Assembly: GCA_963556495.2 (NCBI GenBank)
Contig: OY747716.1
Location: forward strand, 30,899,318 to 30,963,317
Origin: Valencia hispanica
Lineage: Eukaryota > Chordata > Actinopteri > Cyprinodontiformes > Valenciidae
DNA: 64,000 nucleotides
Reading direction: 5' to 3'
Part shown: positions 1 through 29,924 of the stretch, piece by piece
How the letters are laid out: the number at the start of each line of letters is the position of its first letter
Numbering within the stretch: the stretch's first letter is position 1
The notes under the pieces: generated by a model
Told to the model about the DNA's origin: nothing
Database searches by the model: none
Seen by the model: the letters and a program-made list of their open reading frames with translations, nothing else
Program-made: the position numbers and the translations under genes

Positions 1-550
1 ACTTCCTCTGGCGTTGACTAAATACACGTTCACTAGGATTGTAATGGTCCACAAAAATCACAGTTCGGTTGTGGGTCCATTTTTGGTTTGCTTCATTTAG
101 GAAAAATGAATTTGAATATAAATGTTTATTTTTTTAACTTTGGTCAGCAGTAAATTAAGAAGGAATTAATTCGAGTTTATGTTTTAAAACTTAAAGTGGA
201 AAGTTTAGAACTAAGTGGAGATTTGGTTGGATTATTTTCAATAAATAAAACATTGTGTACTGGTAAGCAGGTATAGCCAATGCCTTTATAGATTCTGAAA
301 ATGGTCAATAATAAAGTTTGGACATAAAAAAAAAAAAGACATATTCGCATATTTGAGATTAAAACATGTTTAAATTATCTCAAAGCTTTGAGCTGTACCT
401 GATTGCATTCATGGCCCTCTCATCTCATAAATTGTAAGAGTTTGGGCTTATTAGGCGCTACAGGTACCTACAGGAAAATCAGTTGGTTTTGTTCGATACC
501 TGTGATATTTATATTTAGCTTAAAGTTATTTCAGGTGAGTAATTAAGTTA
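1..550. other. AT-rich intron or upstream DNA of the kinase gene, nothing recognised
   Basis: AT-rich sequence with an A-run near 326-338. No exon of the kinase, no protein similarity and no clear repeat structure were seen. It ends at the TA dinucleotide (549-550) where a Tc1-like element inserted. It probably lies inside an upstream intron of the map3k2-like gene, because the first visible exon starts mid-codon at 6035. Confidence 0.4.
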
Positions 551-622
551 CAGTGGCTTGCAAAAGTATTCGGCCCCCTTGAACTTTTCCACATTTTGTC
601 ACATTACAGCCACAAACATGAA

Positions 623-1475
623 ACATGGGGACCGTACTCTCACCATTCCTTTTCACTCTGTACACCTCAGACTTCCAGTACAAATCAGAGACCTGTCATC
701 TGCAGAAATACTCAGATGACTCTGCAATTGTCGGGTGTATCAGAGATGGACAAGAAGCTGAATACAGAGAGCTGGTGGACCGCTTTGTGACATGGTGTGG
801 AAACAATCGTCTCACCTTGAATGTGAACAAAACAAAGGAGATTATTGTAGATTTCAGAAGAAACAGGGATAAGTCTAAAACTGTTTCCATCATGGGAGAA
901 GAAGTGGAGGTGGTTGAGGAGTATAAATACCTCGGAGTTCACCTTGACAACAGACTGGACTGGAGGCGCAACAGTGAAACCGTCTACAAGAAGGGACAGA
1001 GCAGACTGTACTTCTTGAGGAAGCTTAGGTCCTTCAAGGTTTGCAGCAAGATGCTGGAGATCTTCTACAAGTCTGTTGTGGAGAGTGTAATCTCTTCAGC
1101 CATCATCTGTTGGGGTAGCAGCATCAGAGCCAGGGACTTAAAAAGGCTCAACAACCTGATAAAGAAGGCTGGTTCTGTTCTTGGGACAACTGTGGAAAAT
1201 CTGGAGATGATAATGCAAAGAAGGATTCTTCATAAAATCAAAAAGATTATGGACAACCCTGAGCATCCTGTTCATGAGACTGTCATACAACAACAGAGCA
1301 TCTTCAGTCGGAGGCTTCTTCAGTTTCGCTGCAATACAGACCGCTACAGGAAATCCTTCCTGCCCACAGCCATCATCATCTACAACAACTCCTTAAAGAA
1401 TTTATTATATGAGCTATACCAACACTTAATTTCCCTCTGGGATCAAGAAAGTATTTTTGAATTGAATTGAATGTA
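623..1475 (+). mobile_element. 5'-truncated non-LTR retrotransposon (CR1/L2/Rex1 group) nested in the Tc1 arm
   Basis: An open frame (625-1470) gives the end of a reverse transcriptase: GTVLSPFLFTLYTSDF, then the catalytic-type motif YSDDSAIV, then YKYLGVHLDNRLDW and a C-terminal region with CWGSSI. This order is typical of the 3' half of CR1/L2/Rex1-type LINEs of fish. The 5' part is missing, as usual for target-primed insertions that abort. The 3' end is a short tandem tail built on GAATT (about 1458-1471). A five-base repeat ATGAA borders the insert (618-622 and 1476-1480), a likely target duplication. The frame is intact through the visible part, but without endonuclease and the N-terminal RT it cannot act. 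Clade assignment was made by eye. Confidence 0.82.
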
Positions 1476-1777
1476 ATGAATCAATTTTATTGGAATTCCA
1501 CGTGAAAGACCAATACAAAGTGGTGTACACGTGAGAAGTGGAACGAAAATCATACATGATTCCAAACATTTTTTACTAATAAATAACTGAAAAGTGGGGT
1601 GTGCGTAATTATTCAGCCCCCTTTGGTCTGAGTGCAGTCAGTTGCCCATAGACATTGCCTGATGAGTGCTAATGACTAAATAGAGTGCACCTGTGTGTAA
1701 TCTAATGTCAGTACAAATACAGCTGCCCTGTGACGGCCTCAGAGGTTGTCTAAGAGAATGTTGGGAGCAACAACACC

Positions 1778-2699
1778 ATGAAGTCCAAAGAACACACCAG
1801 ACAGGTCAGGGATAAAGTTATTGAGAAATTCAAAGCAGACTTAGGCTACAAAAAGATTTCCCAAGCCTTGAACATCCCACGGAGCACTGTTCAAGCGATC
1901 ATTCAGAAATGGAAGGAGTATGGCACAACTGTAAACCTACCAAGACAAGGCCGTCCACCTAAACTCACAGGCCGAACAAGGAGAGCGCTGATCAGAAATG
2001 CAGCCAAGAGGCCCATGGTGACTCTGGACGAGCTGCAGAGATCTACAGCTCAGGTGGGGGAATCTGTCCATAGGACAACAATTAGTCGTGCATTGCACAA
2101 AGTCGGCCTTTATGGAAGAGTGGCAAGAAGAAAGCCATTGTTAAAGGAAAACCATAAGAAGTCCCATTTGCAGTTTGCCACAAGCCATGTGGGGGACACA
2201 GCACACATGTGGAAGAAGGTGCTCTGGTCAGATGAGACCAAAATGAGACTTTTTGGCCAAAAGGCAAAACGCTATGTGTGGCGGAAAACTTAACACTGCA
2301 CATCACTCTGAACACACCATCCCCACTGTCAAATATGGTGGTGGCAGCATCATGCTCTGGGGATGCTTCTATTCAGCAGGGACAGGGAAGCCGGTCAGAG
2401 TTGATAGGAAGATGGATGGAGCCAAATACAGGGCAATCTTGGAAGAAAATCTCTTGGAGTCTGCAAAAGACTTGAGACTGGGGCGGAGGTTCACCTTCCA
2501 GCAGGACAACGACCCTAAACATAAAGCCAGGGCAACAATGGAATGGTTTAAAACAAAACATATCCATGTGTTAGAACGGCCCAGTCAAAGTCCAGATCTA
2601 AATCCAATCGAGAATCTGTGGCAATATCTGAAAACTGTTGTTCACAAACGCTGTCCATCTAATCTGACTGAGCTGGAGCTGGGTTCTGCAAAGTATTGA
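1778..2699 (+). pseudogene. Tc1-like transposase, frameshifted and C-terminally shortened
   Basis: The first frame (1778-2293) starts MKSKEHTRQVRDKVIEKF and carries the paired-type helix-turn-helix DNA-binding region (ALNIPRSTVQAIIQKW) and the GRPPKLTGRT linker. It ends at a TAA after YVWRK. The homologous protein continues in another frame from about 2291 to 2699 with GGGSIMLWGCF, QQDNDPKH and SPDLNPIENLW. The catalytic triad is visible: Asp in WSDETK, Asp in QQDNDPKH, Glu in NPIENLW (DD34E type). One extra base near 2287 explains the frameshift. The C-terminus stops early at LELGSAKY, where the frame runs into sequence leading to the right arm, so an internal deletion probably removed the last residues. 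Confidence 0.88.
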
Positions 2700-2918
2700 C
2701 TCAGGAGGCTGAATAATTACGCACACACCACTTTTCAGTTATTTATTTGCAAAAATTGTTTGGAATCATGTATGATTTTCGTTCCACTTCTCACATGTAC
2801 ACCACTTTGTATTGGTCTTTCACGTGGAATTCCAATAAAACTGATTCATGTTTGTGGCTGTGATGTTACAAAATGTGGAAAAGTTCAATGGGGCCGAATA
2901 CTTTTGCAAGCCACTGTA

Positions 2919-3310
2919 AGTGTCGAGCAAGCTACTTTCTTCTCCATAGTCACTGTCGCTGAATAAGAAACTTAAATTTTTGGTTCATGTGCGTGCCAAG
3001 CCGACAGGGTTGTTCAGGATATTTTTAATACAAATGCATGTACCATTACACCTCTAATGTTCATTCTTCTTATGTTATGTTGCTGACTAGCCAGGTTGTA
3101 TACGCCTTACTTTCACTTAAATTATCAGCTCTCTTGGTAAAGCATTACCATGAAACTGTAGTATCAGCATGAAATGCATATTTAGTTGAAGGGGATCCTC
3201 TCAATACTTCTTTACAGTAGCAATTGATCAGAAAAATGCAATCATGGAAAAGTGAGAAGTTTTTTGTTAAGGCAGACACAACAAATTGTTGATTGGGATT
3301 CGGTTGTTTG
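2919..3310. other. Intronic DNA, nothing recognised
   Basis: AT-rich sequence between the Tc1-like element and the hAT-type element. No exon, repeat or regulatory signal could be supported. Confidence 0.35.
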
Positions 3311-3734
3311 TAGGGATGTAAGAAAATATTGAAAAACTGATATATCGCAATATTTTATGTCACTATATTGTATCGATATTCAAACGCATTGTATCATTTT
3401 TTTAATTTCTATTTCTTAGAATTTAAATGGAACCATTAATGATGACAGTAATTTTGTGATAAAATTAAAAGTATGACTTCTAGTTGGTGGCTGTTTTCAC
3501 CTTCTTCTTTCCAGTGGATCAAATAGATCTAGTAGTAAAACTGGATGTGTTAAAGTATGAAACAGGTTGGAGTGTTTAGAATGCTGACACTTTTTCTACA
3601 GTTAAATTAGTTAAAAATCACAATATATAGTCTTACTCATAGTATCCGCAATATATCGCAGTATAACGTATCGTCCCCCCCCCTGTATTGTGATACATAT
3701 CGCATCACCAAATTCTTGCCAATACACATGCCTA
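3311..3734 (+). mobile_element. hAT-type non-autonomous element, copy 1
   Basis: It starts TAGGGATGTAAGAAAA and ends CACATGCCTA, a slightly decayed inverted terminus. It is flanked by GTTGTTTG (3303-3310) and GTTGTTTC (3735-3742), a 7-of-8 match to an 8-bp target duplication, the size typical of hAT transposons. The interior has no open frame, contains a C-run and is clearly similar to copies at 40997-41409 and (inverted) about 57505-57823. It is a MITE-like element needing a transposase from elsewhere. Confidence 0.8.
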
Positions 3735-3742
3735 GTTGTTTC

Positions 3743-6034
3743 TAACTGCTTCGCCAAATGTTTTAATATCCTTCAGTTGGTAAAGTTGAAAATGTTCTAT
3801 ATTTGTATTTTTGTAAGTAATTTGTCTGACACTCTGTACTTTTACTTCCTATTAAAAAACTTAAATAAAATAATGTTCTAATTCAAATCGCTTAAACTCA
3901 CATTAAGGAAAATCTTGAAAATAAACCCTTGGATTTGCATAATTTTGCATATATTTAATTGTATTTTTGTCTTATCCTTTTAACAAACGAAGCCGTGCCA
4001 CTTTTCTTTGCATCATAACAATAACTATAAAGATAGCATAAGTATTTTTTGCTCTGGCAGCTTTATTAGATGAATTAGATGATTAGTTTATCAACAGCAC
4101 TTTTTTTCTCTGTGTGTGTGTATATGACATGAACCCAAAGCAGAAAGACATTACACTTGCAGAGTTAGCTTTTTGTTTAGTTATCGCAAAGTTGTTATTG
4201 GTATTGCAACATTTACTGACTTTACTGCATTTTGTTTCTGGATATTGTGCAGGCCTAATGATAAATCATAATTTACTGGCACTTTTGCCATACAAATATA
4301 AAAAGTGGTCAGATTTTAGTAAGCAGAAGCTTCGGCTATGCTTGCATTGAAAAGCATTCTTGCAAAACTTGCAGCTTATGAAGGAAAGTAAACCAAATTG
4401 AAACTAAAGCCACTTAATACAGTATGTAAAGCAACCAAAGTGCATCTTCCTTTTAAAATCCAAATATCTGTTTTAGTTCTGGTTATAAACCAGGAAAGGG
4501 TTTCCGTCCTGCAGGTGCAACCAGCAAATGACAGTAGCCTACATTTGAATTTAACCAAAAAAAAAAGAAAACCGTTTATTTATGAAAAGCATCGTAGTTA
4601 TATTTGCATTGTAAGACAGCTGGATTGTGTAGAAGCTGTGTAAATACAATGCTATATCCGAGCAGCATCTGCAGCACTTGCGGTATTAGGAATTCATGAG
4701 TCAGGATAATCATTTGGTCGGTCCACAATGGAATCAAACGGGAAGGTTTCTCTTTTCATTGGCAGGCACTGAAGGTTCGAGGCAGGAAATAGGCACTGCA
4801 GAGTGTCTCTCTCTTCCTTTGGCCAGAGAGTGAAGGACCAGAGCCAGACCTTTTCTCTTTTTTTCTTTCCTTTTGGTGTGTGTATGTTTGTGATTTTTAG
4901 GAAAAGAAAGAGCCAGAGTGCTGTGTGAAGGCAATCCTTCATCTGCAAATATTTTCCTTTTTTTTGCTCTGCAACTGTGTTTCCACATGCTTGCTTGCAG
5001 AGGAAGGAAAGCCATATCTTTTAGTGCAGTATCCCCTTTTTTAGCCCTCCGTCACACCCCTCCAGCTCTTTATCACACAGATCATCGCTGAATCTAAACA
5101 GTCGGGAAGCGTTTAGCTGCACCATTGCTTCAGATCTGCAGGCCTCCAGACTCCCAGAATCTTGTCCTTTAAATGAGGAAACCAATGCGCAGTCATTAAG
5201 ATAGGCAAAGCTTTGGCCTCTGATGACGAAGCGATGGGATAAAAACAACCTCTTTTATCAGGAAACTATAAAGGCGGGGTGGGTACTGCAAATTGTTCAC
5301 AAGCAAAAGAAGACTGATAGCAGGGAAAAAAGAAGACATGCTGCAGAGAGTCTCTTTATTTTCTCAGGCTGTCTCCTTTATTTTCCATCTCACAGTCTGT
5401 AAATATCTCCACGTCTCTGTATCTTTCACTCTGTCATTCTCTAAAGGAGGAGGGAAAGACACACATCCTGCTGCTTTAGCTCCCGCTCCAGATTTTTTTC
5501 TCCCCCCTTTCTTTCCTCTCAGGAAGTTTCCCATCTGCCTTTGTGCTGGCTTAGTGGAGAGATCCCGGCCGTTGTTGAAGCAGCGGCCGATGTATACACT
5601 GATTGGGAAGCACGCTCATGCATGTAGAGCTTTACAAACACAGGGGTCCGTATACACACTCGCTTGTAATCAGACAGATAGACAAAGTGAACCCTTTGAG
5701 TAGATAAGCTACTGCAAATTTTCTCTGAGAAGGTTTATTCCTTCACTTTCTGTTTCATTGATTAATCTCCTGTCAGTATCTTGCATGCCTTTGCTCACTT
5801 TTCTCCTTGACCCAAATGACCTGAACATTTTCCGATCTCCTTGTCACAGAAACACAGTCACGACATTTTTGAAATAAATGTATTATTTCATGGTTTTGCA
5901 ATCTCACCAAAACACCAGGGGAAAAAAAAGGGTCATCCACGTTTATGAGGGAATTTCTTGTATAGTTTCTGCAGCCAGATGTGACATAAATATCCCTTTG
6001 ATTCTTTACGCTACTGGTGTTTTCCCCATTTTAG
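3743..6034. other. Intron of map3k2-like gene, mostly without recognisable content
   Basis: AT-rich up to about 4,700, then a stretch richer in mixed sequence (about 4,700-5,700) holding several open frames on both strands. None resembles a known protein and none has coding-like composition. The segment ends at the acceptor TTTTCCCCATTTTAG before the 6035 exon. No promoter could be defined. Confidence 0.4.
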
Positions 6035-26428
<20,394 letters not shown>

Positions 26429-27562
26429 ACCCTAAATCCCAAAGTCCCCGCCCTTCCCTGCCATGCCCGCAAGGCCTAGGTGGTCCCGCCTCCCTTCTCT
26501 CTTTCCGTCACCTGGTTGCAGAGTTCAGCAACACTCCAGCTTTCCTGTCATTTAATCGATCAGTGTCTGCCTGGTAAAGACTCCTTCAGTTCCCAACTCC
26601 CAGCTCAACACAGACTGTTTACTGAGAGGCAAGGCTGCTTACGATCAGACCTCCAGAGTCCTCCAAGGCATCTTTTGCTGATGCCTCAGAAGGGGGTCAC
26701 CAAGATGGCACTTCGCAGTCTCAAAGGATCCGGATCAACATTTTTCAAGGAGAGAAAAAGAAAAGTGGCCAAACTTGGAGCAAAGAGAAGTTTTAAGGTC
26801 TCTTTATACCCATTTTACTGTCTCACTGCGGCTTCCCCACAATGAGCTGACACTGCAAATGACTGGTGACGCTGCTCACACCTGATAGTACTGTAACCTC
26901 CGCATCAGCTAAATACAACGGAGTGAAATTAGGATGGAGAAATATTTTTATACAACATGCACGGTCATTTTACATCCGATTTCTACTGTCACCTTTTAGA
27001 CAAATATAATGCTTTTTTTTGTCAATGCCTTACAATAACAATTTGTAAGTATGAATGTCCTTTTTTTCTAACGGCCTTTTCGTATTAGCACTCCTAACCC
27101 CATTCAGAAGGATTGTTATAATGTTGCACTTTTGATATCATGCATTTAAACACTTACATGTGCGAGATAATCAACCGAGGAGATATTTTTCTAATTTTTA
27201 AATGTTATTTTAAAGTAAAGACAACCAAACGTTTGCATCTGCCTGGAATGTCTCTTAAGCAATAACAACATTGCTGTCTGAGTCAGAGACCATCATCCCA
27301 TCTTACCCGTCTGGTAAGCCTTGTTCCATTTTCCGTTGGCCAAAGAGGATTTGCAGAACATGCAGTATTAGTCACAGTGGACTTTTTGTCACCTCAGAGC
27401 CCCGAAAGCCTTTTTCTCCGTTACGGCAGCTTCGTGCACTTTGGATTGCACAGACCATTATGTTACTGTGGTGTTTTAAATGTTCACAGGGTTCCTCAAC
27501 AGTTGTCATGTCAAAGCTTCAGACTTTTTTGGGCTCTAGTTCCTAGTTCCTAGTTCTTAGTA

Positions 27563-27633
27563 ATGGATGGATGGATGGATGGATGGATGGATGGATGGAT
27601 GGATGGACGGATGGGTGGATGGACGGATGGATG
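27563..27633 (+). repeat. (GGAT)n microsatellite
   Basis: About twelve perfect ATGG units followed by variant units (GGAC, GGGT). On the minus strand it forms a spurious open frame rich in IHPS. Confidence 0.95.
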
Positions 27634-27702
27634 CACAAATGTACGTAAGGGTGGATGGTAGAATTGAAGGTACAGTTCATGGATGGATAGATGGAATAAA
27701 GA

Positions 27703-27806
27703 CAGATAGACTGAGGGATAGATAGATAGACTGAGGGATAGATAGATAGACTGAGGGATAGATAGATAGACTGAGGGATAGGTAGGTAGGTAGGTAGGTA
27801 GATAGG
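27703..27806 (+). repeat. GATA-based minisatellite and (GGTA)n tract
   Basis: A 20-bp unit, GATAGATAGACTGAGGGATA, occurs four times in a row (to 27780), followed by six or so GGTA units. It is a compound satellite derived from GATA repeats. Confidence 0.92.
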
Positions 27807-29041
27807 TAGATGAATGTATGAAGTCCTATGAAGTAGGGAATAAAGTCTTAAATAAAATTCCATGTTTTCCCAGACTGATATTAGGAACCCTGGATTGAGG
27901 AAAACAGATTAAAGTTCTCTCTTTGCTTATAAGTTCAGTATAAATCCAGTGAGCCACCATGCCTTCCTTTAGCTCTAATCAGATGGACAATTTTACGAGC
28001 TGACAGCACATCTCACTCTGTGTTTCAATCCGCAGAACTGATCACTGTTTTCCTCATATAAAACTTTAACTGGGGACAGACGGACGTCGGATGTAGCTGT
28101 GATCCACTGACACTTAAGTAACGATGAAATGTTTTTAACCCTTATCAGTGCCTTATCTGTTTCTCTTTGTAAACAAAAATCTTCACTGCCAAAGCCAAGA
28201 GCTTCCCTGTGAGGTTGCTCTGTTGGAAAGCACACCCAGGATTTACTGAAGTTCACTTATTCTGTACATACCTTGTTCTGCACTTTTGTATGAAATCTCT
28301 TTTACATTATCAACGGATCTATTTGATTAGTAGTCTACGTTATACAGCAGACCACTGCAATAAAAAAATAAAATAAACTTTCCTCAAGAGCGTGTATGAC
28401 TGTCTGAGAGCTAGCAGGCAATACGAAAAGACTGGAAGGCTTTTGATTGAGACAGAGCTTGTTTTGTTTGAAATGAAAAAGCCTTGAAACATGAAATGTA
28501 TCAAGTCATCAATCTTTTGTACATTTAACTTAATAAATCTAAGGTCTAAGACTGTATTCTGTTGTGATATTTGTCTTGTCTGTTTACGTTTTCACCTGCA
28601 CTGATCACATGCCTTACTTAATTGATTTTTCTTTTATATACGAGATTTAGCATGAAATAATTACAATAGAAAATATAAAAAAAAGAAACGGTATGATTAT
28701 TATTTATAAAAGTAAATGTATCATAAGCAGAGTAGCATCACATATTTTAATGTTTTAAATTATGTTTTCTATTCTGGATTTTTAATTTTGTATTTTAATG
28801 TTAATTGTTAATAATTAGTTTTTTACTGCTACAACAAATTATCATTTATATTCGATAATAAATATAACTATATAAAATTAAAAAATTGAAGAAGAAGAGT
28901 TGCAGCCCTTATATATTGTCATAATAATTTAGTGCCACAAGGCACAGCAGCCTTCCCCACTCTACACGGACTCTGTATGCTTTCTGACCCAATAACCCTG
29001 ATTGTCTGGGGGATGGAACAGTATAGATATTGTCATAATAA

Positions 29042-29157
29042 AAATCCATCCATGTTCTGTACCCGTCCATCCTGTGCAGGGTTGCCTAAACTATCTCCAG
29101 CAGTCACGGGGCGAGAGGCGGGGTTCACCTTGGACAGGTCGCCAGTCCATCCCACAT
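29042..29157 (+). repeat. Teleost interspersed repeat, LINE-tail type
   Basis: Contains ATCCATCCATGTTCTGTACC, GCAGGGTTGCCTAAACTATC and, near its end, CTTGGACAGGTCGCCAGTCC, an arrangement abundant in fish genomes. Family assignment is from pattern memory. Confidence 0.6.
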
Positions 29158-29357
29158 AATGAAAATAGAATTATCAATTTCTGTTCTGAGCTTTTATTAC
29201 TGTTTATCATAAATTATGTTCTTTTCTTAATAGTAAAGGGGATTACAGATAAATGAAAGTCATTTAATTTAGTTTTTGTTTAAAATATGTTTCTCCCATG
29301 GGACTCTGACAAAAAATTTTATCGGAAGAAAAAAAATATATTTTATAAGGGAGCAAA

Positions 29358-29360
<3 letters not shown>

Positions 29361-29454
<94 letters not shown>
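29361..29454 (+). repeat. Long (AT)n microsatellite
   Basis: About 46 uninterrupted AT units preceded by a short CA run. Such tracts are hypervariable and can extrude cruciforms. Open frames of alternating Ile-Tyr across it are artefacts. Confidence 0.97.
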
Positions 29455-29455
<1 letters not shown>

Positions 29456-29760
29456 TGTTAATATTTGGTTTATGAATAGAAATTGGTTTGTATTTAGCCC
29501 AAATTTAATATATGTTGTGTTCATTTTATAAAATATATTTTGAACAGTTTTGTTTTCGGCCATCAGAACCACCACATTGGGGGAAATATTTCAGGTGAGA
29601 CGAGGAAAAAAAACATTAAGAGAACATGATATCTAACTGGTCTCGAATCTTTATTATTCAAACAAATAAATAGATGGAACAGACGGATCCATAAGAAGAC
29701 AATTTTCTTAGAACAGCTGCCCAACATCGATGCTACGATGCTGCTGTTAAAAAACCTTCT

Positions 29761-29801
29761 TATAAAACCTGGAGTTTTGTAACGTCGTGCTTGGAAACGT
29801 G
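29761..29801 (+). promoter_or_regulatory. Candidate cry-dash core promoter with D-box-like and E'-box sites
   Basis: TATAAAA lies at 29761-29767, TTTTGTAAC at 29775-29783 (one mismatch to the D-box core TTATGTAA) and AACGTG at 29796-29801 (E'-box CACGTT on the other strand). The start codon follows at 29925. Paired D- and E-boxes are known light/clock modules of fish clock genes. Their function here is inference, and TATA placement relative to the boxes is unusual. Confidence 0.35.
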
Positions 29802-29924
29802 ACCGTGAACGCAGCAGTTGCTGCAGCTACTCAGGATCAGCCACACGGACGAAGCTCTTCTAGTCATACTGGAGTTGGATTGTTTTTCATGTGAAACTTT
29901 TGTCCTTCTGTATACTAAACTACA

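Larger units (their letters stand above)
551..2916 (+). mobile_element. Tc1-like DNA transposon with long inverted termini, interrupted by a LINE fragment
   Basis: The left end starts CAGTGGCTTGCAAAAGTATT and the right end is its inverted copy, ending at 2916. Both ends are flanked by TA (549-550 and 2917-2918), the Tc1/mariner target duplication. The inverted termini are about 210 bp long: left arm 551-622 plus 1476 to about 1620, right arm about 2707-2916. The left arm is split by a LINE insertion (about 623-1475), and the arm sequence resumes exactly where it stopped. Between the arms lies a damaged transposase gene (1778-2699). High arm-to-arm similarity suggests a fairly young copy. It is probably not self-mobile because the transposase is frameshifted and shortened. 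Confidence 0.9.
26429..28390 (+). other. Predicted 3' UTR of map3k2-like gene with poly(A) signals
   Basis: After the TGA at 26426-26428 there is no further exon. AATAAA signals occur at 28359 and 28372, followed by GTGTATGACTGTCTG, a GT-rich element typical downstream of cleavage sites. A further AATAAA is at 28532. The long 3' UTR contains the microsatellites at 27563-27633 and 27703-27806. The true end is a prediction. Confidence 0.5.
28391..29780. other. Intergenic DNA between map3k2-like and cry-dash
   Basis: AT-rich spacer with a LINE-tail-like repeat (29042-29157) and a long (AT)n tract (29361-29454). No coding sequence was recognised. Its right part contains the cry-dash promoter. 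Confidence 0.5.

Noticed and set aside
5293..5703. 136-codon + strand frame upstream of the first visible kinase exon
   Set aside because: Tested as a missing 5' exon of the kinase. It lacks any PB1 sequence and does not splice in frame to 6035.
27543..27863. Minus-strand open frame of 106 codons rich in Ile-His-Pro-Ser
   Set aside because: It is the translation of GGAT/GATA microsatellites and has no protein character.
29264..29575. Open frames of alternating Ile-Tyr on both strands
   Set aside because: They run through the (AT)n tract, and composition alone explains them.
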